NCBI GenBank assembly: GCA_910589415.1
Contig: OU342632.1
Coordinates: forward strand, 16,681,507-16,745,506
Source: Malachius bipustulatus
Taxonomy: Eukaryota > Arthropoda > Insecta > Coleoptera > Melyridae
Direction: 5' to 3'
DNA: 64,000 nt
Numbering within the stretch: the first letter of the stretch is position 1; the number at the start of each line of letters is the position of its first letter. Below the pieces are notes generated by a model. It was not told the DNA's origin. It worked only from the letters and a program-made list of their open reading frames with translations, and ran no database searches. Made by a program: the position numbers and the translations under genes. Below are positions 1-10,700 of this stretch, in pieces.

Positions 1-827
1 TGCCACAGGACCGGATGTTTCGAAATTTTAAAGGACACCCTGTAGAAGTAACGCGACTTTTGAAAAATTTTTCAACGAAAATTTAACGTCATCCCAAAGT
101 TTCACAAGAGTAAAAAAATTTCTTCCACTAATCTTGAAAGATGAAGCTACTAGAGCGTTTTTAAAATTTTAGAGAAATTTACATCATGTAAAATAAATTT
201 AAATATCTCCGCCATTTTTTTTATTTGATCCTTGAAATTTTTGAAGATTAAAGAGTATTAGTATAGTTGTCTACTGTAAAAATTTTAGTTCAATTCCTTA
301 AAAAATGTGCTCAAAAACTGTTATAGAAATTAAGCCATTTTCACTCTTTTCCTACCCACGCCACTGGCTTATTAATGGAAAAAATTCAAATTTTTTTGCA
401 TTAACTCAAATTTCAATTAATTTTCTTTCAATCCTGTTAACTTGATGTGAAAGTTTTTTTGCCATCTTGCTCATACAGGGATTCAAAAAATAGTAAATTT
501 TCCGCAAATTCAAATAGCCGCCATTTTGAAATGGCTCGGCCGATTTTGCTCAAGTGCAATACCAGACCAGTCCTTGTGGACATCTTACTCTCACAAAAAT
601 TTCAGCCCCCTAGATTGAAAACTGCGGCCAGAAACCGTGCCTCAAGGACCGTATTCTTGGAATTTTGAAAGGACACCCTGTAGGAGTAACGTGACTTTTG
701 GAAATTTTTTCAACGAAAATCTAAAGTCATCCCTCAACTTTATAAGAATCCAAAATTTCGTTCACTAATCTTGAAAGATAAAGCTACAGGAGCGTTTTGA
801 AACTCGAAAAATCGTGATTTTGGAGAA

Positions 828-831
<4 letters not shown>
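1..831. repeat. Dispersed AT-rich repeat block with internal direct repeat
   Basis: No gene is seen here. A segment at about 25-175 recurs in the same direction at about 655-825; both contain 'aaggacaccctgta' followed by a shared run ending near 'ctaatcttgaaagat'. A part at about 312-440, with 'cctacccacg' and 'gcattaactcaaattt', recurs inverted at about 60305-60440 near the other end of the window. This marks the block as a dispersed repeat family rather than unique DNA. The short open frame at 447-668 has no recognisable product. Confidence 0.6.

Positions 832-866
<35 letters not shown>
832..866. repeat. (TA)n microsatellite
   Basis: An uninterrupted TA run directly precedes the truncated 5' side of the Penelope-like element. 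Similar TA runs flank the hammerhead-bearing repeats at 3746-3764 and 4390-4413, which suggests a preference for, or generation of, TA tracts by this element family. Confidence 0.9.
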
Positions 867-869
<3 letters not shown>

Positions 870-871
<2 letters not shown>

Positions 872-3745
872 TTGAGCTTTATAACTACCGACTGATTATG
901 AGTCACCAATATAATAACCAACTACTTACATAAGAACGAATCGGAGAAATCCTATATCAGGGAAATGTATCACAACACAAAGAAATTCGTGAAAGACAAT
1001 CAAGACCTCGTGATCAGCCAATCGGACAAAGGTAATGTCACAGTCATCATGAAACGCACAGACTATGAAGAGAAGATGATGACACTAATCAACAATGAAG
1101 AGGTCTACAAAGAAATCCGAACCGATCCTACTACCAAGATCCAGACTTCCTGCAACAAGAGGATCAAGCAAATGAAGGAACAAGGCTACATCACACAACA
1201 GCAGGCAAAGACAATGAGTTTCTATAATGCAATTCCAGCCAGAATATATGGACTCCCGAAATATCACAAAGAGGGTTGTCCTCTGAGACCGATCATATCC
1301 ACGATCAATTCACCAACGTCAAAAATTAGCAAGCACATAGCTGACATACTTAAGGACGCTTTCAAGGAGTTTTTCATATTTTCAATCAAGGACTCATTTA
1401 CTTTTGCATCAAAAATAAACGGAATACATCTTCCAATGGGCCATGTTGTTGTCTCACTTGACGTCGTATCTTTGTTCACAAACATCTCATTGGAACTTAC
1501 CACCACAATAATTTCGGAGGAATGGGACCTAATTAAAGATAAAACGAATATACCAAAAGAAGAATTCCTCGATATAGTGAGATTTTTGTTTGACTCCAAT
1601 TTTTTCTTGTACAAAGGAAAGTTTTACTCTCAAATTTTTGGTTGCCCGATGGGGAGTAACTTAAGTCCTGTTTTGGCCAACATGGTGATGACCAAACTCA
1701 TCAAGATATCGATAGATAAACTACCCTACCAATTACCTTTCATATACCAATACATGGATGACCTGATAATGGCAATACCAGAGAACGGAAAGGAAGAAAT
1801 ATTGCAAGTGTTCAACTCATACGATGATCACATCAGATTCACTATGGAGGTAGAAGAGGATAGAGCTGTTCCATTCCTAGACACAAAAGTCATCAGATCC
1901 GAAGATAACATCATCAGGCTAGACTGGTACCAGAAGTCAATACACTCAGGCAGATACGTTCATCAACAGTCATACCATGACATAAAAATGAAGACCAACG
2001 TCATACTGGGGCTACGCAATAGGTTGGAACAAATAACACATCCATCGTTCACATTGGCAGCCAAGAGGAGACTTGAAGGAATATTGTGCCAGAATGGGTA
2101 TACCAAACAACTTATTAACAGGCTCCTATTTGGAGTGACTAGAAGAACAATGACAACTAGGGAAGCGGGGCACGGTGCGACTCCACAGGGCGATGCAACA
2201 ACGGTAAACAAGTTTATTTCACTTCCTTTTATTCAGGGCTTAACCCAGGAGATAGAAAAAATCCTAAAAAATATAGACGGTATTAGGATAGCCAAATATA
2301 ATTTAGTAACTAATAAAAATAATTTTTCTAAACTTAAAGACAGGCTACCGTTATCTTTGCAATCAGACGTTGTCTACAAAATACCATGTAACAATTGTTT
2401 GTCGTTCTATGTGGGTCAGACGTCACAACAACTAAAAAAGCGGATTGTTGCTCATAAGAGTGATGCTAGATTAAGACCACAGAGGTGTGCTCTTGCCAGC
2501 CGTGTACACAATGAGAAACACACGATGAATTATGACGAGGTAACAATCCTAGACCATGAAAGGTGCACATCAAAAAGAATTTTTCTAGAGATGTGTCACA
2601 TCAGCACATGTGACAATATCATCAACTGTAAGAGTGACATAGATGGTCTAAGTAACATATATAAATTTTTGCTTTTTTCCGAAAAGAAAAAATATTCGAA
2701 CATAATAGAGCAAAGTAACTAATTATAATACTCATAACTAACTACAATACTCGGAGTGTGCCTGGCTGGGGATTGTATTCTTTCTGTTGGATAATGGAGA
2801 CTGTTTTTTTTTTTTTTTTTTCCGCTATTGGAAATTAGTAATTGTTTTGTGCATCTTGGAAAGAAGAAGGTTTTCTCCCTTCTCACCTTTTTTCTTTTGG
2901 AAAATGTAAAAACAAAAATAAATGTTGATGTCAACCTTTAATTAGAGAAATCTGTCTTTTTGTAAATTGTTCTTTCTGTGATGTTTTTTGGTATGTAATT
3001 AATAATTGAAAATGTAAGCGAGAGAATACCGTAACTAGGCAACACACATGTCACAACCCCTGTTACATGTGGTGTATTTTCTTTGGTATTTTCTTAAAAT
3101 TTTAAAATTCAAAAAATTGAATCTCCCGCCTTACCAACCTCAAGATGGCGACCATTTTCAACCAATAAAGATTCAGTTCCAGACTCTAGATAGAATGTCT
3201 GCAATTGCCTGGTCTTATCCTTGTGTCTTGATAAACAAGGAAAAATTCGCTCATTTCTGTGCCATAAGAAGAGCAATGGTGATGAAATAATCAAGAGTAG
3301 TTAACATGTAGCTCATAAACCACCTTATGTTTTATAAATTAATGTTTTAAAATGTCCCTTGTTGCTGATGCGGTGTTTGTGCTTTTTTAATCTTTACTAG
3401 TTTTAATTAGTGATTTGAACATCCACAAAAATAAAGAAAAAATTCTCATATAGAGGAAATCACCATGAGCTGGATCTGGCATGTGTTGTGAGGGCTCTCT
3501 GTATTTTCTCGCTGACCTACCTAATATTAAGATCAATGCGGTAAGGACCTCTTATATTTCATGATTGTATTCAAATGTAATTTCTTTAATTTTGTATTTT
3601 AGACTCTGAGGAAGGAACAAATTGTTCCGAAATATAAGTCAAGCATATAAGATCTTGCTGTTTTATTAGCCCAACTATATTGAGACCGATAGCTCTTAAC
3701 TGGTGAAGAGGAGATCCTTTTTCTTTCCTCTTTCTCACATCCCAA
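870..3745 (+). mobile_element. Penelope-like retroelement, 5'-truncated
   Basis: The body of a Penelope-like element (PLE). It is defined by the RT/GIY-YIG reading frame at 965-2722 followed by about 1 kb of AT-rich 3' sequence. The frame is open back to about 890, where an in-frame TGA occurs, so the usual N-terminal part of PLE proteins is missing. The 3' tail has a long T run near 2803 and a 'ctgaggaaggaac' motif near 3605. It ends near a (TA)n tract that joins the hammerhead-bearing repeats. Exact termini cannot be set without other copies. Confidence 0.75.
965..2722 (+). CDS. Penelope-like reverse transcriptase with GIY-YIG endonuclease
   Basis: A 585-residue open frame with no internal stop. 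It shows reverse transcriptase motifs in order: PLRPIIS (about residue 106), LDVVSLFTNI (about 164-173), GCPMGSNLSPVLANM (about 226-240) and the catalytic YMDD (about 263-266), followed by PFLDT. A C-terminal GIY-YIG-type nuclease follows from about residue 468: SFYVGQTSQ stands for the GIY...YIG pair, with a downstream Arg (KKRI) and a late Glu (FLEM). This domain pair is diagnostic of EN-containing Penelope-like elements, which prime reverse transcription from the nick made by the endonuclease. The ATG at 965 is simply the first in frame; the true protein would start further upstream. The intact catalytic core suggests a fairly recent insertion, but the missing N-terminus makes this copy probably inactive. 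Confidence 0.9.
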   Translation: MYHNTKKFVKDNQDLVISQSDKGNVTVIMKRTDYEEKMMTLINNEEVYKEIRTDPTTKIQTSCNKRIKQMKEQGYITQQQAKTMSFYNAIPARIYGLPKYHKEGCPLRPIISTINSPTSKISKHIADILKDAFKEFFIFSIKDSFTFASKINGIHLPMGHVVVSLDVVSLFTNISLELTTTIISEEWDLIKDKTNIPKEEFLDIVRFLFDSNFFLYKGKFYSQIFGCPMGSNLSPVLANMVMTKLIKISIDKLPYQLPFIYQYMDDLIMAIPENGKEEILQVFNSYDDHIRFTMEVEEDRAVPFLDTKVIRSEDNIIRLDWYQKSIHSGRYVHQQSYHDIKMKTNVILGLRNRLEQITHPSFTLAAKRRLEGILCQNGYTKQLINRLLFGVTRRTMTTREAGHGATPQGDATTVNKFISLPFIQGLTQEIEKILKNIDGIRIAKYNLVTNKNNFSKLKDRLPLSLQSDVVYKIPCNNCLSFYVGQTSQQLKKRIVAHKSDARLRPQRCALASRVHNEKHTMNYDEVTILDHERCTSKRIFLEMCHISTCDNIINCKSDIDGLSNIYKFLLFSEKKKYSNIIEQSN

Positions 3746-3762
3746 ATATATATATATATATA

Positions 3763-3951
3763 TATCGATATATCACACTGATGAGCTCATAATAAGAGCG
3801 AAACGGTCCGTCTGTGATTTCGATAGGATTATTTGGAAGGCTCTGTTTTGTAGACTGCCTGAGAGCTCGAAGTCTCGAAGAGCCAAGCCCATTATTATTA
3901 TTATTTTGTATTTTCATACAGCGGCTCGGTTAATATTTTTCTAAGTACTTA
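3763..3951 (+). repeat. Hammerhead-bearing direct repeat, copy 1
   Basis: First of two direct repeats of about 189 bp that look identical by eye (copy 2 at 4204-4392). It includes a hammerhead ribozyme motif at its 5' end, a stem-loop closed by ggctct/agagcc, an (ATT)n stretch and an AT-rich 3' end. Its association with a PLE fits the PLE 'pseudo-LTR', known in this family to carry hammerhead ribozymes. Confidence 0.85.
3765..3827 (+). ncRNA. Type-I hammerhead ribozyme motif, copy 1
   Basis: All core elements are present. Stem I is AUCACA (3772-3777) with UGUGAU (3813-3818). The core CUGAUGA is at 3778-3784. Stem II is GCUC (3785-3788) with GAGC (3796-3799) around a 7-nt loop. GAAA is at 3800-3803, then a very short stem III (ACG/CGU, loop GUC), and the GUC cleavage triplet ends at 3812. 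The predicted cut is after position 3812. The minimal stem III is typical of PLE and retrozyme hammerheads and is thought to favour activity in dimeric RNA. Confidence 0.85.
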
Positions 3952-4203
3952 TACTCTCATTGGGCAATGATGGTGACATCTGCTGGCTGCGCAGCAAAGC
4001 CAGACGAAAAGTCGATGCCTCATAGCATATAAAACTGCACGAGGCCACTTTTTCTGAATGGCGCGAGTTGCCGTCAGGTCGGTAGTTCCGTCATCCATCG
4101 GTAGATGTAGCGATTTTCTCCGGGTCACTGTGAACCGGATGAAGGATTTTAATAACGTCTCGAGACCGATGGCAGTCTGCAATTACATCCTCCAGATGTA
4201 TCT
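3952..4203 (+). other. Unique spacer between hammerhead repeats, possible internal promoter
   Basis: A 252-bp segment, richer in GC than its surroundings, that separates the two direct repeats. It contains a TATA-like 'catataaaac' at about 4026-4035 followed by 'gccgtcaggtcgg' at about 4071-4083. This could be a Pol II promoter and initiator for the element; that is inference from motif content only. No reading frame of note is seen. Confidence 0.4.
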
Positions 4204-4392
4204 ATTCGATATATCACACTGATGAGCTCATAATAAGAGCGAAACGGTCCGTCTGTGATTTCGATAGGATTATTTGGAAGGCTCTGTTTTGTAGACTGCC
4301 TGAGAGCTCGAAGTCTCGAAGAGCCAAGCCCATTATTATTATTATTTTGTATTTTCATACAGCGGCTCGGTTAATATTTTTCTAAGTACTTA
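4204..4392 (+). repeat. Hammerhead-bearing direct repeat, copy 2
   Basis: Second copy of the direct repeat, offset by exactly 441 bp from copy 1 and identical to it as far as I can read. The lack of divergence points to a young insertion, or to origin from a tandem or circular template. It runs into a (TA)n tract at 4390-4413, which marks the right boundary. Confidence 0.85.
4206..4268 (+). ncRNA. Type-I hammerhead ribozyme motif, copy 2
   Basis: Same core as copy 1: CUGAUGA at 4219-4225, stem II at 4226-4229/4237-4240, GAAA at 4241-4244, and the GUC cleavage triplet ending at 4253. Stem I pairs AUCACA with UGUGAU (4254-4259). Cleavage at both copies would release a 441-nt RNA covering 3813-4253. 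Confidence 0.85.
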
Positions 4393-4413
4393 TATATATA
4401 TATATATATATAT

Positions 4414-7400
4414 CGTGGGCAGGTGAATTTTGGAAAACCACTTTTTCGTAATCTGGGGGTCATGATCGGTGGACATTTGATGAGTTTGGGTGATTTTTGG
4501 AAAGTGATGTCGTCCTCAATAGTGTAATTTTTTGTTAAAAAATACACTAAAATAATGTGACTTTTATTTTTGTCCAGTTTCTTGAACCATTAATTTGCAT
4601 GATTTTCACACAAAATCGTTACCACACTTTATCACTTATTACTGTACCTTCCTCAGAGGTATAGCTGCTTAAATCCACTTCTTTCGGTTTTGTATTTACG
4701 TCATATTGTGATGTAAAACTTATAGGCTATCAAATGAAATCATCTGTTCTACATTATATCGCTTTCAAAATAAATTAATTTATATTAGCACATAGAGAAA
4801 TAGAGAGATCCAACTATTAACTTCGTTAACTTCGTAAATGACAAGTTAGGTATGATGATTTTTGTGGTTTTACGTAAAAAATTCCTGTGGACTATTGGTT
4901 GCAAACTAAAAATGTGAACCTACAACTTGGTCTTCTTACATACTCTTTATCGCTTGTTTGATTTTTATAAAATACAGAAATCTCTCCCCAAACACATTTT
5001 TAAGACATTTTGTCCCAAATTTGTCAGGCACCTATCTAGTTTTTGGTTAAGAATGTTACCCCAGACTGATGGATGGGAAAGTCAGACAGTTCACCAAAAA
5101 CGTTTTTGATCATATGACCCGTCGCCTGACATGCTCGATATGATTATTCACATAATTTAGTAATGGTAAGAAAGCAGGATTCGTCTTCTATTATTATGTT
5201 TGGAAGTTGTAGATGTTGTTATCTACAACGAAAAAATATAGGTACAAATCGCTTTTTCTGATTTTCCTGGCATATCTTGCTTTTGAAAATATCTGGTAGG
5301 TACTCTTCTGGTAATTTGCTCTTCGAGTTTATTATGATGTAGGATGTGTGACATGGTTTTTTAAAAAAGATGGACTACTAAGGAGTCTTCTATTTTTAGT
5401 GAAACAAAGTATATACAATTTATCAATGGGGAACATTTTGAAAATTATATACCTAGTCAATTGATTATATATTTTCAGTCAGATTTATTGTAAATTATCG
5501 ATAATGATCGTAATTTGAGCGCCAATAAATGATCCGACAGGAATCCAATAAGTGAAGGAAAAGTTTGGGCGAGGTTAAAGCTAACCTTGTAGTCTTTTAT
5601 TCTTGTTGGTTATTTTTTCGCAATTTCATCCTAGGGTATAAATACCTACCTACTTAATTACGAATGAAATATTTCCTATATATTCTCGGAAAAAATTATT
5701 GTGAATATTAAAACGTTATGTCAATATGGAGATAAATAGCGTGTATTCTTATTTGATTTTGAATAGAAATATTTCTTGGTAAAAACTATAATTCACCACC
5801 TGTTAATGCTATTATAGATCTCTGAGTGGATTTGTCTATTATAATGACAAATAACCTGTTTCTTGCATGACATGATTATTATTTTTATAACGACTGTTAT
5901 AGCGAAAAATAAATGAATTCATTAAGATCACGACATATTTTCATCAAAAAATATGCTTAAAAATACTTGTAAAATGTGTATAATGGTGAAACTTGAATTT
6001 TTATTTATTTTGTCACCTAATATATCTTACTTAGATTTAATTTCCAACTCGTTTCTATTAAGATGTGCAGTTTTTAATTTCATTTTCGACCTTGAACAGA
6101 AGACGGATCGACACCAGACCAGAGGCTAGATCGTTGCAGGATCTTCGTATTTCTTAGAAATGCACCATAGACACGTTTTTATGCTTCACTGGGATTCTTT
6201 TTTTTTTTATTGGCTAATTCAAAATCTGATGCGTGAGAGACCCAAAAAAGATAAATTGGTTCGAAGACTGAACCAGTAACAGACTTCGATTTTATGTGCT
6301 TTTTCTCGAGTTCGTAAAAAGCAAAAGACAAGTCCCTCATTATCTACAATAAAACTTTACGTATTGGAAACAAGTTTTTTTTTTATTCAGTCGGGTTGCT
6401 GAATTAGTAAGCTACCTCTAATGTCACCTTGAGTGTATAATGAATGTCGAGGTAAATTTCGGTAAGAACTTGTTTTTGGTAGCTTCCGAATAATTAACGT
6501 GAAGAAGGAATAATTGTTTACGACGAAGGTTTTGCAACAATTTGTCATACTGTTTGTTCTCGTGTATATAAGAAAAATTATTATTAAACAGTTCCTCAAG
6601 AGGTCGTATTGTATACAATCCACTTTTCTTTAAGAAGATAGTTAAGTACTATTAAAGGTAATGCAACTGATTAAATCGACAATATACACATTCAACAATA
6701 CATTTATAAGTGCATAGAACTTTACTAAAGTAAAGAATTAAGTATCCTGCAGGGTCGCTGTAAAATCTTATAATATTTCTCACGTATAATTATTGACTTC
6801 GGTTACCAAAACATAAAAATAGGACTGAAAAAATATAATATTGCCCATGACTGAAATCAAACTGGAATTTATTTATGTGCCTTTGTATATTTTGTACAAG
6901 CGGAGGTAGATATGGCAGATATTCTTTAATTTTGAATAAAAATTTGATGTTTAATTAAAAGCGGTAGTCTAAGATCCAAAGAATATCAAGATTTGTTTTC
7001 CAGAGATTTGTAAAAATCAGCCAATTTTAACGTTTTAAAATTACCTACCCCTGAAAATATCTGCTAGAATCTACCAACAGCATCCATTGATAACACTAAT
7101 TTTTCTAACTTTATATTGTAACAAATTTTGTGTAATTTTCATGAAATTCGAGAGAAATAAATTCGTTGAAATTGTGTTATACATATTGTGTTGAATAATA
7201 ATGCATTAGTGCATAGGTACACTATACATATTATTGTTCCCATGACAAGAAGAAATTATCACCTATCAAACTATCATATTGTGTTTAAAAAAAGCATCAG
7301 GGAACGCGTTTTTTTACGATTAATTGATTCTACTAAATGTCTGTGATTTGGCAGCAGAAAAAATAACACTCGCTAACTATTCGAATTTAAACTAACTTCA

Positions 7401-7580
7401 GACCAAGCTAAGAAGTTTACCAAACCTCATCTCTTCCCAGATCATCGCACCATTCCATATTTCAATTTTATATGATGCGACATATCCCTTTCAATTCTAT
7501 GCTAATGACGTAAATTTTAAGTTTTTCTTATATGGGTGATTTAAATAAATAAACTAAAGCGATAATTTCTTCGATTACAG
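4414..7580. other. Non-coding AT-rich stretch
   Basis: About 3.2 kb with no recognisable gene, transposon ends or structured element. The open frames at 4927-5109 and 6387-6623 are short, AT-biased and lack family features. It probably belongs to the upstream intron or promoter-side flank of the large + strand gene. Confidence 0.5.
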
Positions 7581-7754
7581 TGCCACGCGATAGTGCTAGA
7601 CCTCCAGGACCACCAGTTGAAGACGTAGCAGGACACTCAATAGCTTCCCCGGTGCGGAAGGAGCGAATCAAGAAATCCAAGAAGGAACTCGAAGAAGAAG
7701 CAGCAAAGATCCTAGAAGAGGCTGACCGAATCGACTGTATCACACGAGACCACG
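7581..7754 (+). CDS. Exon of large + strand gene: Pro-rich then coiled-coil-like segment
   Basis: The acceptor 'tcgattacag' precedes it, and the donor 'gtaaag' follows at 7755. It encodes a Pro-rich start (ARPPGPPVED), then a strongly charged helical stretch (ERIKKSKKELEEEAAKILEE) that looks like a short coiled coil, ending RDHG with the Gly codon split into the next exon. The exon ends with one base (G), which completes as GGT at 8867. Apparent initiation inside the exon at the GTG overlapping the splice site is not real. Confidence 0.75.
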
Positions 7755-10700
7755 GTAAAGTTACTTGAGCTATTTTTTTAAGAAGCTTTTCACCACGTTC
7801 TTCAAGTACCTAGTAAACAATGTTTAAAAATTTTACAACGTGAGCACAATTTCAGTTGAAAGTTAATTATTATGGTTGAGAAGACTAAACGTGGTGTGTA
7901 TACATACACAAGTTGTTAAACGTAGTGTGACCTGTTTAAATTAATATTTCATGCTTTATGATTGTGTGTACGTTACCGAGGACACTTCTCGTATAGGATA
8001 TGCCTGAGAGATGATGTCGTGAAATCGTCGCAGATCTGCAAAAAGCGGCCTAGAAGAGTACATTATGAGTTGTTTGTCATAGGACTCCGACTTTATAGCG
8101 TTACATTTAATAACTCAGGGAAAAAAGGCAATTTACCAGCTCTCGGCAAGGTGGGATCTATAAAAAGGAGCGGTGTGAAATATTTATTTAGTTCATTGTC
8201 CATTCAAGGATAAAGACATTAGGGAAATTAAAGTCGACTGATGAAGTCATAGTACGTTGTTGTCACCGGTAATACTGTAACTGTGTATAAATAGATGTTT
8301 ATTTAATTCTAACAAAATTTATTCTTAGAAAATATCTACAAGGTGTTTATTTTGAAATCTTTTTTTAGAAAATTTTGGCAATTATCGGTACATTACCACA
8401 AAGTCGAAAATTTACATGAATTAAAGGCTAAAATAACATTACTTATTGTAAATCAGACGATTGTCTATAAGCAGTTATAATCAAACTGTTTTTACCAGAC
8501 TTTTACATCAGTTTCTCGACCATATTTGCTCTACATGGATACATGAACGATCGGTAGGTGTTTATAAATTAAATTTATGTGCCTTTCTGTGCGACCACTC
8601 AGAATTAATTACGTAGGCTCTGTACCGAATCCATACTGGAGTGACTAAGAATTTTCGCTTGAAAAATATATACGTAAATGCGAAATAGTGAAATTAATCA
8701 CCTTCGAAAATGGTCAACAAGTCATAAGAGTTAAAGAGTAGGATGTTGACTTTCCTTTTAAACCCTATCGAATCGGAGAAACGTTATTTCTTCTCAAATT
8801 GAGAACTTTAAAGAAATTTCGCAGCTCTCTATAATTTAAATTTATTGGATTTATTATTATTTTCAGGTGTACATCCAGATAAGTTTTACACCTTACCATC
8901 ACGAAAATCGAAACGAGTAGTTGATTATCCGACAAGATCACTTGATAAACGGGCTCTCAAGAGAAATCATGTAAATTCGGATATTCCACCTAGAAAACCA
9001 CCAAGAACTTATGCTACAATCAGTAGTCCTCAGCCTGCACAGAAAACATCAATATTTGACATTTTTAGAAAGAACGATAAAAAATCTGACATCAAAAAAA
9101 GTAATTTGAAACGTAATCACTCTTCTGAATTATCTACAAAATCTCAATCTTCCGCTCCGAGGGATAATTTAACACCTTTGAATACTCGACAAATCGAACA
9201 TAACGAATTGAAAGACTCAAAAAATAAAAAGAAACAATTAACTCCGATAAGCGAAGATTTTCAAAGAAGCGATTATTTCCAATTAACTTCTGAAGATAAA
9301 GAAAACATAGACAGAAATGAACTTTTGAGTAGACGAGTCGAAAACAATAATAAACGAAATAAAGAAGAAAGCATAACAGACCAATTGAAGCAATACATAG
9401 ACGAAGTTGATGAAGCTCTCTACAAAGAAACAGGCATAAGATTAAGCCCAACGAAAGAAATCAAACCGACAGAGATCGTAATAATAGATGTCGACAAAGC
9501 CGAAAAGATATCAAAGAAGAAAAAATTTCGATTAAAAGACACAGCGTTAGGAAAAAAGTTGAGATCAATCTCAAAAAAGAACAAGTCAAACGATGCTCTT
9601 AAGAACATCCAATCAACAAATCGTTCCATACAAATTACCCCAATCAAAGATTTACAAAACATCATCAATAATGCCGAAGTAAAAAATTCACTGAACTCTG
9701 AATTTAAAACTTCGACACCTCGTAAATCCCCAGTGAGGCACAGTATCGAGGCTCAATTCTCAGATCCGATAACACCGTCTCCCAGAATTAAGGCTGCCAT
9801 TGACACCTTAGAAAATCGCTCGAAAAATTCTCAAACTATGATCCATAGCAGTCAACAGCCTACCGACAAGCCTCCTCTTACGCGCGGATATACTGTCGAT
9901 ACTATGGTAAAAAGACTTAGTAACGAAGCCCCTTCTCCTCCTCCAATGAAATCCAACATCATGGTAACTCCGAGCTATTCTATTCAACACAATAACAATC
10001 AACCTTTTTCATATACCAGAGGCCTGAGCCCTGAAAAGTATACTTCAAACGAAAACTCGCCAGAGCCCAGCAGTCCAATTATATATGCCCAAGTCGTCTG
10101 TGGTAATAGTTCTAACGGAATTAAGAAGCAAACTGTCCATACAGCTTACAGGAAGCAGTTCCAAAATTCCGATTCGGACGAAGGCTTAGGTTATGAAGAA
10201 AATTCAAACTTCAGGAAAAGATATGAGCCTGACAAGCCAGCTGCTCGATTTCCTGATCTAGGTAGAGACGATTCCTTCAATAGAAGCGACATAAACGATA
10301 ATGAGGATCCCATAACTCCAAAGTTTAGAAATACCGCCTACCTTAATGGATACACGGAATACGACAATAAATTCACCACAAATGGTTACAAAAATAAAAC
10401 CGAACGAACGTTCTACGTAGATTCGTCTTCCCGTGGTAGAGGTGACGGTATGGATTCCAGAAGACGTGAAAGTCTGACAGAAGGACACGAAAATGGATTC
10501 ACCACAAAATTAAATGGGATTCACATGAACAGTCGCAGTGATTTGAGTGCACGAAGAGATTTACTCGAGTCTAGAATAAATCAAAGGTTGCAAGAAAAAC
10601 ATCAAAGACTGAGTCCAGACTATAAGAACGGATTAAGTCCGACTAACGTTTACGTAAAAGAAACGAGCTCTAAATATTATAGAAGTGGTTCAACTAGTCC

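Noticed and set aside
3735..4358. Minus-strand open frames with the same N-terminal residues at two places
   Set aside because: They are the two copies of the hammerhead-bearing repeat read on the other strand, not genes.
8235..8262. Another CTGATGA, possible third hammerhead
   Set aside because: No GAAA core or pairing stems follow at the required spacing.
8845..8866. Extension of the long exon upstream in frame
   Set aside because: It has no ATG and lies in the polypyrimidine/AG acceptor; the split Gly codon joins cleanly with the exon ending at 7754.
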